A DNA stretch of 64,000 nucleotides from Simmondsia chinensis (GCA_018398585.1 JAGTTD010000007.1:37538911-37602910), one strand, 5' to 3'. Numbered from the stretch's first letter, positions 1 to 12,103 are shown. The notes: a model not told the origin generated them from the letters alone. Program-made: numbers and translations.

Positions 1-345
1 TAAGAACCCCGCGTGTGAATCTAATATGGGTCCCACATAAAAGTTGTGAGAGTAAAGAGACCAATATATAAGTCTAGCAGGTTTTTCACCAAATGCTAAT
101 TAATTTTAGAATGTAACTGTCAAGTAACCAACTGTCCCAAAAACTTAAGCTGATGGGCGAAGGCCCGACATTGGTTTTATACTCTAACATACCCTATCAC
201 GCAAACTTGAAGTGTGGATATTCCACATGCCCGCCTCACACCTTGTACTTAAAATATATTAATATTAATATTTACAGTGGGGTTACTGGGATTCAAACTC
301 ACGACCTCTCAATCAACAAGGTTCTAATACCAAATTAAGAAACCA
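1..345. repeat. Dispersed repeats: family A copy followed by family C copy
   Basis: Bases 1-118 are a partial copy of family A, recognised by the recurring phrases 'gttgtgagagtaaagaga', 'atataagtctagcagg' and 'atgctaattaattttag', which recur about 15 times in the window. Bases 125-345 are family C, with 'aacttaagctgatgggcgaa' on the left and, on the minus strand, a tRNA-like box-B phrase (GTGAGTTTGAATCCC) on the right. Family A resembles short LTR-type sequences, but no copy has clear LTR termini. The 61-aa open frame here lies inside the repeat and is not a gene. Confidence 0.55.
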
Positions 346-3001
346 TCAGGTCTAAAAGCTTACACGTGAATCTCATATATGTTAACTCTATAAGTTAGAC
401 GTAAAAATCCAATGAAATTTAACGATATAAAAAAAAGGGGAGGACAAAATGAAAATCTGAGGAGACAGAGGAGGGAGAGGATGAAGGGTCACAGTCTCTC
501 TCTCTTCTTCACACTTAGTCTCGTCGCTATCATCTCTCCCTTCTCTCTTGTTTAAAGCTTGCTCCTTTTTCTTTTCTTCTTCTTTCTACTTTGAGCATGC
601 ATGCTTCCCTCATCAAAGCATGTCAATTTATTACGCATTTCTCGTACAGGTAATCTAACATTTTAATATATACAGAACGATATCCCGAGATTTGAAGGTT
701 TTGTTATCGAAGTATCCTATGTTGAAACTTGGTGAAGTTTGTCCGAAATCGGCAAACTTTCATTGACAAATACTGATGTGGATAGAAATTACTTGGTTTT
801 GATAAAAAATACATATATTGTTGAGATACTGTGTCGTGTTAATCTTTTTGGAGGAAACACTCATCGTATTTTGATAAAAATACATGTATATTATTAGAAT
901 TATGTTCTACATTAGAATTTTTCAAATGAAAATCTACCTAGATTTGTGCAAATGATACTTAATTGATAAAATTTTTAAAATTTAGGGTGCACGAGTAATA
1001 AAATTCTAAAATATTATAGTTTCTATAAAATAAAAAAAAATAAAAAACAATCAAAAGAAAGAAAATGACATATCAATGAAGCAGAACTTAGGCAAAGCCG
1101 AGCAACACTGGCCCGGCTATGCCCATAGTCCGCGAATCGAATCGCTGCTTAGAAAGGAAACTGTGGAGAAAGAAAATAATATAATAACTTATTGTATATA
1201 TTGAAATATTAGTACCCATGTAATAATTGGTAAGTGCTCAAATCTTTAGTTATTTAAGTGATAAATTCCTATAAGTATATGTTTAATTCGCCTCGACTTT
1301 GTGTAAAGCTAATACATACTAGGGTTATGCATTAGGCGGTACACTTCGGGGAGAAGAGCTTAATGCGTTTTTCTTACGTTCAAGGTTACCGGGTAATTTG
1401 TAAGTATTTTAACTCAGATATGACTTGTTGGAGTTAAGCTACCCATGCTTTAAGTTAAGCTCAATACATATGTTACGAGTCTGAACGAGCTAATCTTGAG
1501 CTAAAACATTTAAAGAGCCAAGTTTGAGACTTAAAAATGAGTCAAAACTCAAATTCATCCTCCTCAAGCCAATTTGGAGCACAACTTGGCTGAGCTAAGC
1601 TCAAGTCAACAATGAGTCAAGCATGAGCTCAAAGACACTAGCCTCAGCTGATTGAGTTGAGCAAAATGCTCGGCCAAGCCCTATACCTAACAAATATACA
1701 AGCTTGGGCTCGCTTGTCTACATCAAAAGATGTAAAAGAGTCAAGTACCCTCTTGTTCGATAAGGTTTATCAAGCTCAAGTTCAAGCCGAGCCTTTGATC
1801 AATTGTTCGAACGTGGTTAGATAAGTCAATGTCTCTCATAATAGGCTCAGCTCGTTAACCTAATCAAGTTGAGTCAAGCTCGTTACAAAGCCAAGCTATT
1901 TAATTTACTATCAAACTATTTTTGAGTTAATATTGATCGTTAACGAGCATTATAAAGTCCTTATAGACCCCTCGTAAAGCTTTCATTAAGCCCTTCTTAA
2001 ACTGTATCCAAACATTAACAAATCAAACACTCTCTCAATTCAAACTCAACTCATTCACTTCCTCAAATCTACTCAAATTGATTAGCTCAACAAAACATTA
2101 CTCGACCAAAACAAACCCAAACAAGTCCTAACCAACTTTTAAACACGAATAATTTATCGAACGTGGTTACAACATAAATTGGGTTTGTGTGGATAATTAT
2201 TTTTGTCATATTATTTTGTGTTGGGTAAAAAATTATAAAAAGAAAAAAGAAAAGAAAGCAATTAAGAATGTTGACTTAGACATGGGAAGAGTAATCAGAT
2301 AGATATGATTCCGAAAGTGAAATCTAAAGGGTGCCTCTCTCTCTCTCTCTGCACACTCTACAGTCCCCTCTCTCTGCTTTTATCAATAACACATCAGACC
2401 CCGAATCTATCTCTCTGTATATCAAATCTAATCACCCCCCCTCTATGTACAATAAATTTAATTCCATCCTTATCTCAACTGTTCGGTTTAATATATTGGT
2501 TAAACTACGTACTTTGTAAGGTTATGTATTCGAAGTCGTCTTTCTTTCCCTAAGACATCGGGGGCTCACTTAAGATAATGTAATGTTGTATCTTCTTACT
2601 ATCATAGAAAGAAAAAATACCACCGAGCTTCTTTTGTTAATAGTTGTATGTATGAATCTAATAAAAAAATAAAAACCTAAAATTGGATTTGAGGGAGACA
2701 AAAGAGATAAATGCATCAGCCAATTAGCTACTTTATTTAATATCAGTTAGTTTTGAAATAAAACTAAATAAGGTTGAACAATAACCCAAGTAAATTTGAG
2801 GGGCCCAACCCCAAATTTTACGGACTATTTTTAAAGTATTAATTATTATTATTAATAAGTTTTATGATTAAACTTTTTCCATTTCTTGGATTCGCTAAGC
2901 TCTCTGAATGCCAGAACTAGCCGTGGAACCGAACCCCGTAAAATTTCACAACCCTCTTTGTCTCAAGTTGTTGTATTTGTTTAGTGAAATTAAAATCTTC
3001 T
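346..3001. other. Gene-free stretch; AT-rich with degenerate 'agctcaag' repeat
   Basis: No supported gene. A pyrimidine-rich block (about 490-590) could be an old leader but has no coding continuation. About 1400-2150 is a degenerate, low-complexity family built from 'aagctcgag/gagctcaag'-like words. The same word family recurs near 6100-6400, 11810-11980, 23470-23600, 24640-24990, 30350-30530 and 47800-48440. The open frames at 2305-2553 sit on a CT-rich tract and have no recognisable product. Confidence 0.4.
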
Positions 3002-3118
3002 TACCACCACCACCACCACCAACCCAATGCCTCAAAGAGACTCTCATTAAAGTAGGGTCTGAGAATTATACGCAGTCTTAACCTTATATGATATTGCCTT
3101 GTAGGGAAGAAATTTTCG
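3002..3118 (-). mobile_element. SINE copy a: Au-type 3' domain with (GGT)n tail
   Basis: On the minus strand the 3' end is (GGT)n, seen as (ACC)n at 3004-3021 on the plus strand, joined to the conserved 3' domain ('cccaatgcctcaaagag ... tacgcagtctta'). It is degenerate and has no recognisable head or target duplication. It lies 30 bp from copy b, in the same orientation. Confidence 0.6.
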
Positions 3119-3149
3119 AATAACTCTCACCCATAAAAGAAAAGAAGGA

Positions 3150-3345
3150 CAATAACAACAATAACAACAGGCCTAGTACCCCAAGGGCTCCCGAGTGAGC
3201 AAGGTCTGAGAGGGGTAGGGTGTACGCAGCCTTCCCCATCAGGGGGGTACCCTAATGAGAGGTTGTTTCCGAGGACCCCCAACCTAAAAAGTGAAAAGGG
3301 CATGAAAAGTAAGGAGAGCACTACAAGCATGGAAGCATGAAAAAA
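3150..3345 (-). mobile_element. SINE copy b with perfect 19-bp target duplication
   Basis: The element is flanked by CCATAAAAGAAAAGAAGGA at 3131-3149 and again at 3346-3364, a perfect 19-bp target-site duplication that defines both ends. Read on the minus strand it has a ~55-bp head that is neither 5S-like nor clearly tRNA-like, then the conserved 3' domain (landmarks GGGTGTACGCAGCC and TTTCCGAGGACCCCC on the plus strand), then a (TTG/TTA)n tail. The long duplication and simple-repeat tail show LINE-type retroposition. Confidence 0.85.
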
Positions 3346-3364
3346 CCATAAAAGAAAAGAAGGA

Positions 3365-3830
3365 ACGATACTGTACTTTTTTTACCAGTATAAAAGAAAT
3401 ACACAAAAGAGGACTTTTCTTAGACTTGTACCCCAAAGCCCAGTTTTAACCCAAGATAGGAAAAATAAATTTAAGGCATTTCTGATGAAATAGGGGTAAA
3501 AATTATGAATGTAGAGGTGGGGTGGAGACAGCATATATAATTAAATAAAAGAATTACTAGAAAATAAAAAGTATAGTACAAATTGGAATTTAATGTATTT
3601 ATTTATTTATGTAGAGAAAAAAAAAAAAAAAAAAGACTGCAAAAAAGTGGGTGAGGAGACTAAAAATAGGAAAATAGAGTTTAAGTCTTTCACTGGAATA
3701 GGAAAGAGACCAATGCCAATATGATACTGTCTTTGGGTTTTGTGTGTTTGTTTTTGGGCAAACATGTTTTGACTTTCTCTCCATTTTTGCTTTCAATTTA
3801 ATAGTTTTTACGGTAAAAATTATTATCGTC
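3365..3830. other. Gene-free spacer
   Basis: No gene or recognised repeat. It contains an A-tract at about 3617-3634. The 65-aa antisense frame here is driven by that tract. Confidence 0.4.
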
Positions 3831-3845
3831 AGAGTAATTTAAAGT

Positions 3846-4287
3846 GCATTTTAAGTTGTGGGTGTTCGGACACACTCTTTAGTTAGGGTACTACAACAAC
3901 AACAATCACAGTGCCTCTAAAGGCTCCCGTATGAGCAGGGTATTGGAGGGTAGATGTACGCAGCCTTCCCCCTCCACGAGGCTACCCTGAAGGGAGGTTG
4001 TTTCCGAGGACCCCCAGCCTGAAAAGCGGGTTCGCAACAATGAGCCAAAGACCTTGCAAACAGAAGAGGCAACCAATGCATGAGTAGGGCAAAACACACG
4101 GCGAGTAAAATAACAGACCCAAAGCATGCTACATCAGACACAGATTAACAGATAAGGTGAAGATAAATATGAGGATAGAGATAGAGATAGAAGAGATAGA
4201 GAAAAAGAATGAGATAGGGATAGATATAGAGGTAGAGATAAGAAAAAGTAGGCAAGCAGCACGTATTAGGTTTGTTGTTGTTGTTAT
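3846..4287. mobile_element. Composite insertion with 15-bp flanking duplication; contains SINE copy c
   Basis: AGAGTAATTTAAAGT occurs at 3831-3845 and at 4288-4302, bracketing 442 bp. Inside, 3893-4030 is a minus-strand SINE copy ((CAA)n, 'cagtgcctctaaaggctcc', GATGTACGCAGCC, TTTCCGAGGACCCCCAGCC). The right end of the whole insert is a plus-strand (TTG)n-TTAT tail. It may be a plus-strand SINE-like element that received a minus-strand SINE, or an inverted dimer. A purine-rich tract of 'gagata' units (about 4172-4250) lies between. Confidence 0.55.
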
Positions 4288-4744
4288 AGAGTAATTTAAA
4301 GTACGATTGACGGAGCTGATATACATAAAATTTGTTTAAGTGAAGTTTAGTTATAAAAAGAAAGAAGAGGAGAAATTCAAAGAGATCACGTCGAGGACAT
4401 GAAGGCAATAATAATGGGGAGGAGCAGGGGAGTGTACTACAATTTGTTTACTTTAGTGTTATATCATTACCTCATTTTCTTCTTCTCATTTTTGTACTCT
4501 TTCCATTCCAGCTGTCTCTCATTATTCCTTTTCTTTTTTCCCGATTATTAGAGTTCAAGTTCGAGAAAGTGCAGCAATACATAACAAAACCCGAAGGCAA
4601 ACGGCCAGAAGTACCAAGACAACAAAGGGGAAAATTGCCTACAATCTAGACTCCAACACATAAAATGTTAAACCAGCTATAATGACATATCCGATAAGGA
4701 TACTGCTACCAGCGTACAACTGAACGGAACACGAGATGCCAAAA

Positions 4745-5180
4745 CACAAGGACAGACTAGACAAAGACTTTTAGGCTCTGATAGACAATTGTTAGAATCG
4801 CCAACAAAAAATACAAAAACCCGAAATCAAAGTAACAGTCGCATACAAAATCTAAGTTCACGAAGGGGAGCACGACAATTCATTATAAGCACGACAATTC
4901 ATTATATCATTGAAAGTTTATATAAGAAATCTCAACTCTTTTCTCAATCCTAAAGGTAATATAGACAACCCCTGTGTATATAGAGCCACTACACTAAATC
5001 CTAGTGTGACATAGGCCTAAATAGGATTAGCCCAATCATTTCTCTCATAAACAAGGCCCATTACAACCAAGCTCTACACATAATATAATAAAGACACAGA
5101 CAACAGGAAATACCCACCAGGACGACCATGCGCCCTAAAACCCCTAGATCAAAAAGATCAACATGATGAGAAGATTCACC
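4745..5180 (-). mobile_element. Probable LTR remnant with primer-binding-site-like sequence
   Basis: At 4774-4786 the minus strand reads TCTATCAGAGCC, resembling the initiator tRNA-Met primer site of plant LTR elements. It is followed outward (plus strand 4790 onward) by TGTTAGAATCG, a typical copia LTR end. No second LTR or coding region was found, so the other boundary is a guess. A perfect 19-bp tandem duplication (agcacgacaattcattata) occupies 4869-4906. Confidence 0.35.
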
Positions 5181-5500
5181 CATTATTTTCTCCCCCTAAA
5201 AGATTAGGATACTCGCTATAAACGATTCTTTTATTTGTAAACGATTCTCCTTCTTTAAGGAAAAATTTTCACTTTAATACCTTAAAATGTAATCGTTTAT
5301 TGCACAAATATAATGTATTTAAAATAAGGTATTCTAAATTTTAGAAATATTTTTCTCACCTACGCACTTTTTGTTAAGATTTGGTGAATTTGTGTTAAAA
5401 AATCTTACTATATGCTTGTATTGTGTCGTTATGTATGCTCTTTTATCGCGATGCTTGTTTGCTTCTATTCTTTCATTCTTTTATGCTTTCCAAGTTTTTT

Positions 5501-5630
5501 GGGTTGGAGGTCCTTGAAAATAACCTTTTGCTAGGATATTTTTCCCGAAGGGTAAGGTTGTTTCCATCCCACCTCTTTCAGACCCTGCTTACATGAGAGC
5601 CTTTATAATACTGGATTTGTTATTATTGTT
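5501..5630 (+). mobile_element. SINE copy d, degenerate
   Basis: Plus-strand copy of the 3' domain: 'ggttggaggtccttgaaaata', 'cccgaagggtaaggttg', 'cagaccctgcttacatgagagcc', then (TTG/TTA)n. The 5' head is absent and no target duplication is visible. Confidence 0.65.
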
Positions 5631-7059
5631 TTATTAGAAAATCTTGTGAGAACATATATTCCACAATGCTGGCAAAAAAAAAAAAAAAAAAAAAAAAGCA
5701 TATAATACACAACATATAGGTGTCATACACCGAAATTTAGTGATATTTAATTTGTTGGAAAATAATGATTTGACAAGTTGCTTCCAACAAAATACAGGAG
5801 CATTCCACTTAAATCTCGTTATCTTATGATATATTCTATTTTTTTTTTTTAAATACCAATGTGATATATAATATTAAAATTTCTAATAAAAATTAATTGG
5901 ATTTTAATAAAATAATTCCCAATTTTTGGCATACGGTTATTCAAAAAACAAAATTTTCTGGCCTTAAGATAAATTTATATATTAAAATAAAACACTTTAA
6001 TAATTTATGTTTACATCTTGAGGTATTTCACTAATAAGTTCCTTTCATTCTATTAGGGCATTTCAATCTTGTGCATTTGGGGTGTAATGCATGTGGGATT
6101 ATAAACGAACCAAGCATTTGATGAACTACTCATGCTCAAAATGATTACGGCTCATTCGCATACAAAAGGGTGGTGCTTGGCTCATTACGGTTCACAAATA
6201 GTTTGGTGAAGGATTGTTAAATACACATTAGACATTAGCTCGAAAATGATTTGATCGCGACTCGATGGTAACTCGAGTAGCTTGACTTCATATCTGGTTG
6301 TACTCAATTACAAGCCGGACTCAATTGGATAACAAGCTCGAATCAACTTTATAACGAGTTCGAATCATCTTGATTAGGCTAGAGCTAAGTCCAACTGAGT
6401 GTCAAACGCACTAAGATCTTACCAATCCAAACTTAAACAAAGATTGATAGCTCGGTAAGAGCTTCGACCAATTGGCGAAGATCTTGCAGACAGGATTAGT
6501 GCTAAGGAGTTGGGTGTTTTTGGTTCTTCTTCGTCTGATCTTGCCAACGGAAACATCAATTTTATTTCCTTCATAGAGGAAGCATAAGCTTGGTAAGGAA
6601 ATCGGTTTCGCTTGAAAATGTTTTTGCCTAACTTGGATATAGGCTCTGTTGTGTCCTATTGAATTTAATGTATAGAAGACAACTTCGATTCGTTTTTTTT
6701 TTTTTTTTTCATGACCTAAAATATTAAATGACAATCCCTTTGAAATGCTTGAATTGATATTTAGAGGCTTTTAGTAATACCCTTTAGAATTGCTTGAATT
6801 GAAGTACAGAGCTTTTTAGGAGTGAGGGTACTTAGACTATAATACATAGAAGATTGATCAATTGTGGCTCCGTAATAGCTTGAATGGCTTGTCTGGGTAA
6901 CAAGCTTGACAGGATCTTAAGTTTCATTCAGCTCAAAAACTAGCTGAACTTCGCTTGATCAAAGCAACAAGTCAAGTCGAATCGAGTATCAAATGTACTA
7001 ATATCGTGTGATTCTTATTGAGCCAAACTCAGACAAAGTTTCAACAACGAGAGAAAGGT
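5631..7059. other. Gene-free stretch
   Basis: Holds an A24 tract (5674-5697), AT-rich DNA and the low-complexity 'gctcgaatca' word family (about 6100-6400 and 6890-6980). The 107-aa antisense frame at 6411-6734 has no recognisable domain and includes a homopolymer run. I see no gene. Confidence 0.4.
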
Positions 7060-7265
7060 GTCAAGAGTAAGAACTCCACACGTGAGTTTAGTATAAGAAT
7101 CTCCTGTAGAAGTGTGTGAGAGTGAAAAGAGCAATTTATAAGTATACTGGGTTACTCAATCTAATGTCAATTGGTTTTAAATAGAACTCTACTTGTGCTT
7201 TATACATGGATCTCACATGTTCCAACTTCGTGGATCGGGCCCAAAGGCCCTGTTGAAATTAAACA
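7060..7265 (+). repeat. Family A dispersed repeat
   Basis: Matches the family order: 'gtgtgtgagagtgaaaagag', 'tataagtatactgggttactc', 'aatgtcaattggtttta', 'tggatctcacatgttccaac', 'gatcgggcccaaaggccc'. It is non-coding. Confidence 0.55.
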
Positions 7266-7584
7266 TGGTATTAAAGCAGGTTGATGATCTCGATCTCTTA
7301 TTTGCCACAACCTATCCTTATTAAGACTTATCGAGCTTGAGTTTGAGCAAGTTATACACATTTTCACCCCTATTATTGGTAGAATAAACAGCGATGAAAA
7401 CCTAACCCACTTTCTAAAATTGTTGGATGTCACTACAAATGTACAAATATGAGACAAATCACACATTCTTTTGCCCTACACCCCCGTAATCAGCGGAATT
7501 CTGTTCGCAAATCAAACCCAACCCCCTCTACATGCTAGTATTACATCTGTCTGTCTGTCGTTGGGCTTCTAGTGTGAAGCTGGT

Positions 7585-7875
7585 TTTATACTATTAATAT
7601 TATAGGTCAAGTGCAATGGAGTGGAGGATCGGGCTAAGTCCCAAGAAAAATTTTTGGGCCTAGGTCGAGGCCCGTTTTGGATATTTTAGCTGAACAGAAT
7701 TAGGTTTTTTGTGCGTGCCTTTATAAACCCTGCTTGAAGGTTTGAGAGTGTAGAGTGAATTGTAATAATTCCAAAGCAACAAAATCTCTCTATAACTCTG
7801 TGGGTGTAGGCATTTTAGGCTTAACCACGTAAATCTATATGTTTGTTTTTATTTTCTTGTTGAACCTTTCATTGT
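7585..7875 (+). mobile_element. Copia-type LTR remnant (R/U5 region)
   Basis: A TATA-like box (cctttataaaccc at about 7719) is followed by 'gtgggtgtaggcattttagg' and 'ttaaccacgtaaatctatatg', which resemble the end of copia LTRs (typical pattern: GTGGACGTAGGC...GAACCACGTAAAT). No internal coding region follows, so it is a solo or truncated LTR. A related but more divergent copy lies near 22717-22960. Confidence 0.45.
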
Positions 7876-8082
7876 TTGGTTGCTGTGTTTCCTAGCACAT
7901 AACTTTACCTATGAGTACAATTAAATTATTCCATAATAAAGTTAGGGTAACACTATTGATAGGGCAAAATTGATATTGCCAGAGTAAGTTCCCGTCTTTC
8001 AAGATAATTTTGTGGCTCTCATTATTTGTAGCTCACATAATTACTCTGGCAATAATTTGTCCCGGCAATAACAACCCCCCTA

Positions 8083-8210
8083 AAGTCATGGAAGAAAAGA
8101 GACTAATATATAAATCTACTGTAGTACTCCATCTAAGTATGAACCCCATTTAGATTTATACGTGGACCTCACATTTTCCAACTTAGTAGATCAGACGTTC
8201 ACACTACTCT
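8083..8210 (+). repeat. Family A dispersed repeat, partial
   Basis: Contains 'gaagaaaagagactaatat', 'ataaatctactgtagtactc', 'cgtggacctcacattttcc' and 'aacttagtagatcagacg', in the family order. Confidence 0.5.
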
Positions 8211-8462
8211 AAAGTTTAAGTTAAGAGTAATTCACCTTCTTCGCATCCACACCACTAACTGGGGTTGGCAAAATACAATACGATCGCGATACGAATTATT
8301 GAAAGACCTCACAAATAACATAACATGATTTACACTAAAATTTTTGAGCAAATTGAGCTAATTTACTGAAATAATATAACTCGTCCACATGGACTTGGAA
8401 TATCTGAATGACTTGCCACTATAGAGGAAAGTTTTAGAGAAAAGGCATGGATTACTCTAGAT

Positions 8463-8657
8463 AATGGTGATTTGGAGTATTTGGAAGCTAAGGAACAACA
8501 CCGTATTTGAAAATGAAGGCCTAGATGATGTTGATATATTTTGAAATATAAAAATGAGACCGGGATTCTGCATCGCTGCATGGTGTAATGAATTTCCATA
8601 CAAATCTGAGAAGATGGTTAGATTTGCAGGCTGCATTAGGCGATGGTTGGTCAAATC
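8463..8657 (+). pseudogene. LINE reverse-transcriptase zinc-binding domain fragment
   Basis: The plus-strand translation starts MVIWSIWKLRNNTVFE, the 'W-x-IW-x-x-RN' signature found after the zinc-binding region of plant non-LTR retrotransposon polyproteins. It is interrupted by a stop (VDIF*) and runs on to about 8655. No start, flanking RT or poly(A) tail was recognised. It is a dead fragment. Confidence 0.45.
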
Positions 8658-9449
8658 ATAGCTGATGACTGCTCGTCATGTATTATAATTTTGCTGGTTT
8701 ACTTGCTAGCCCTGCAGTTTTGTGCCTTTTGTAGCTTTATCAGCAACTTATTTCAAACAAAACGCAGAAAGAAACTATCTGTAACAAATTTCATTCAACA
8801 CTAAACAAGAAGATGACTCCTATCTTTTGATTCCTTTACTATGATAACCCATCTGTAATAAAGTTAGCTTCTCTTCTCCTGTGCTATATTGTGAAACAAT
8901 ACAAGCAAATTATGTTGGTTGAAAATGTCAGCTATGCGAAAGAAGTGTTTCTATCGGTGCGTATTTATACCAATCAAGAATAAACTCGGTATTTGAGTTT
9001 ACTGAACTGAAAATTACATATGGAGAAAACTTACTTGAAGGAGATGTCCAGAGTTAAAATCACAACCTTCTCAACAAGCTAAGGAGCTGCATAAACACAT
9101 GATTTTATACATCAGTGAACAGTATCATGGAACTCGAAAATAGTCAGAAACAGACGTGCCAATAGACGGTCCAAAGTTGATGTACTTTTCATATGCGTTC
9201 TAGAAAATACCAGCAAGGTAACCTGCTAATCATTGGTTAGCAGGAAATAAAAACCACATACATAAGAACATAAGGGTTCATTAACTGATGTGTTGACTGT
9301 TTGTAGGGATGGCAATGGGACTTGCCCGGTACATGTATATGCCACCGAAATCCATGCCCGTTATCAGTTACAAATAGGAAGTGGATACTCATATCCTTTG
9401 TGTTATATTATAAAACCATTCATGAGGCTTCGCACTTCAATTTAAGCTT
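8658..9449. other. Gene-free stretch
   Basis: No coding signal or recognisable repeat beyond possible LINE-derived flanking sequence. Confidence 0.35.
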
Positions 9450-9640
9450 TTGGGATGGATAATTTTTGACATCGTATCAGAGCCTTGTTGACCGAGAGGT
9501 CGTGAGTTTAAGTCCCAGTCCCAAGAGGCCCCATTATCAAAATTAAGATACTTCCAATGCAAAATATGAGGTAAATTAGTGTACTATCTACACTTCAGGC
9601 CCAAGGAGACATGCTATAAGACAAAATCTGAGTCTTTATC
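9450..9640 (+). repeat. Family C repeat with tRNA-like internal domain
   Basis: Includes 'atcgtatcagagccttgttg' and 'accgaggagg'-like D-arm sequence, then GTCGTGAGTTTAAGTCCCAG, a box-B-like motif. Related copies occur at 125-345, 29840-29890, 37380-37430 and twice at 40740-41080. It could be a tRNA-derived SINE or the start of a short LTR element; the 'TATCAGAGCC' just upstream of the tRNA-like part is compatible with a primer-binding site. Confidence 0.45.
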
Positions 9641-9771
9641 CACGAGCTTAAGCTTTTGGAATAGTTGTTGCTTTTCCGTGTTATACTAGGTCACGTCGTG
9701 TCGGCCACCCTATGACATAGTGCCACTTGATAATCGGGAAACAAGTCACCATTCTGCCTTTGTTTCTTTTG

Positions 9772-10220
9772 TTAGTGAACCCAGTAAGGAACGGGAAGAG
9801 GCATGTCGAGTATCTGTTTTAAAATAGTAAGGAAAAGAAGGGAATTAGGATCTTTCTCTAAGAGAAGGGAAGCCAAACCACCTGCCCTAATCACAATAGA
9901 CAAGGAATGATCCGATGGACAGTTCCAAATTTTGGAGTTAGCGATCCAAACTGCTGCCCTATTAGCCTCACTAAAACAGTAATGAAAGAAGATTTGTTTC
10001 ACTTTGGAACTGAATATACAGATGTCCAATTGCCAAGGGGAAAATCTCATTAGAATCAACTATTCAACTATAATAAGAAGTCTCTCTGCACAAGTTAGGG
10101 GATCACACTCTACTAACTTCAATGAGGTTAAAGATAATGTATGTAGTTTGGGTTACAATCAGTAAATTAATGCAGAGATTGGGTAAAGTTTCTAAGTGGG
10201 TTCACCATTGAAGAAGCAGC
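9772..10220 (-). pseudogene. LINE RNase H-like domain fragment
   Basis: The frame at 9772-10059 contains HYCFSEANRAAVWIAN, matching the 'F-REANR-AD-(W/F)-(I/V)-A' motif in the C-terminal RNase H-like domain of plant LINE polyproteins. The domain is incomplete and its catalytic acidic residues are not recognisable. No tail or target duplication was identified. Confidence 0.5.
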
Positions 10221-10639
10221 AAATCATAAAGCCAACTAAAGTGTTATTTTTCATCCTTCACATTTAACATTCATGTAACAGCCCAACCAGAAAGTGATCA
10301 ACCCATGAAGCCGTAGGCTGGACAACCTTGAAATACGAGTCCTGCAGAAGAGCAATCTTTTTCTCCAAACCCTTTGCACAACACTTTTGTGGCTTATGAA
10401 CAAGATTACATGCGCACCGAACATCATAGTTTCCAAGAACATTGTCCACTAGAGTATCGTTAAGTTTTCCATATATGCTACGATTGAAATCATTTAGTTG
10501 AGTAAAGTGCTTATAATTTAAAATCATTTAGTTGGGTCAAATACCCCAAATATATAACATTCCAAGATTCCAAACTTCTCTCATGAATGCATTAGAATCA
10601 CCCATTTTAGCAAATCTGACAATGATCAAATTCCAAGAA

Positions 10640-11290
10640 GCCAAAGAAGAAGGGTAAAATAGTGACATTCTGAGCTCTTCGCCATGATCACCATAGCGAA
10701 CACTGCGAGACCACCATTTGGAAAATCAGAACCAGCATCGTGATGGCCGTCCTTATCATAGGCCTTTCATTTTTCATCGGAATTAAACTCGTCCTTGGTA
10801 AGGCTAGGTGGAGGGACTACAATGTCGCTTGGTCGTGTACCGAACCATGCTTGTCTTCTTGTTATGTTTCTAGAACTTGTTCCATAAGAGATTGCATCTT
10901 AGCATCAGATTTACCCATTCTTTGATCTTACTTTTGCATTCCTTCCTCCATCAATTGAAGCCTTTGTTCTTCACATTGAGACAGTTCTTGCAATGTTTGG
11001 AAACCATGATCATACTTTTCACTTGATTCTTGGATGGATTTCAAAGTCTGGTCTTGCCTCAAGCCAACTTCTTGAAGGTGGTTTCCCATGGACAAAATTC
11101 TTTGGAAGAGGACTTGCAATTTGATCTTCAACATCGAATCTTTTGTTCCAAGACTCAATTCCTTGTAACATCGAATCCATTCGGGGCTGTTTATACAACG
11201 AAAAAAATGCAGCTGCGGTCACATTTTGCATTCCAGAACCCATGAATTTGCAGCTTCAAATATGCCAACTTGGCTCTGATACCATTTCGT
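10640..11290 (-). pseudogene. Degenerate LTR-retrotransposon gag region with tRNA-Met primer site
   Basis: At 11273-11286 the minus strand reads TGGTATCAGAGCC, the initiator tRNA-Met primer site, so the element runs leftward. Downstream are overlapping broken frames: one (10928-11158) is a glutamine/glutamate-rich coiled-coil-like stretch (FQTLQELSQCEEQRLQLMEE), as seen in plant gag N-termini, and the other (11019-11243) is frame-shifted relative to it. No zinc knuckle or polymerase was seen. Confidence 0.45.
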
Positions 11291-11760
11291 TATGACCCAA
11301 TTATGATTCTAGGCCAAAAATTCATCATTGATCATAGGAGTGGGAGAAATGAGGGAGAATAAGGAAAATGAGGAGAATGAGGAGAGAAATCAGAAGAGAA
11401 GAGAGGGAGAAGGAGAGAGTTGAGGGAGAATTGAGAGAGAGAATTATGAATTGAATTCAACAATTGAATTGATTAATATGCATAAATATGGAATACAATT
11501 GAGGCTTAGGAGCGTTATATAGAGACTACATGAGAAGAAAATAGCAGAAGAATGGAAAATAATGGAAAACAAGCAAAAATAACAGAAATCAGTTAAAAAT
11601 GGCGCCAATGCCTTAACAGCTAGTACTGAACTTTCCTGACAAACCAAATTTGAAAAGCAGTTAACCAAGCTATTCATCCGAAAGCTAAATTTTGCATATT
11701 TCACCGGTTTTTTGATGGAAAATTGGGTTGCATCATCACAATTGTTCACCTTGTGATTGT
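11291..11760 (-). mobile_element. Probable 5' LTR of the degenerate element
   Basis: This is the sequence immediately outside the primer site, with a very purine-rich block of 'gagaatgaggag' words (11340-11450). The second LTR was not found, so the outer boundary is approximate. Confidence 0.35.
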
Positions 11761-12095
11761 AAACACTGTCATTTAGATGGGTTTTAATGAACCTAAATAA
11801 GGGGAGTTCAGTTTATAATTCACCGAGCCCAAATCAAGCTTAGCCAAGCCGAGCCAACCTACCCCTATAACAATCCGAGCTGGAGCTTAAAGTTTTCAAC
11901 CTCTGTGAGCTTCAAGTCGAACCCAAACTAAACTAAGCTAAATCTAGACTAGCTGTAGCCTCGAGCCGGATGAGATTGGGCTCAGCCTTGGGTCACATAC
12001 ACCCCTACTGCAGACTTTCCATATAACATATTCAGCGTGTATGCTCACTTCAAAAATATCCTTGTGTGTATAGTTTCTAATGGAACTCCACCAAA
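11761..12095. repeat. Low-complexity 'gagctcaag' family
   Basis: Degenerate 'gagccaagccgagcc / gagcttaaag' words (about 11810-11990), as elsewhere in the window. No gene. Confidence 0.35.
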
Positions 12096-12103
12096 CAAAT
12101 ATT

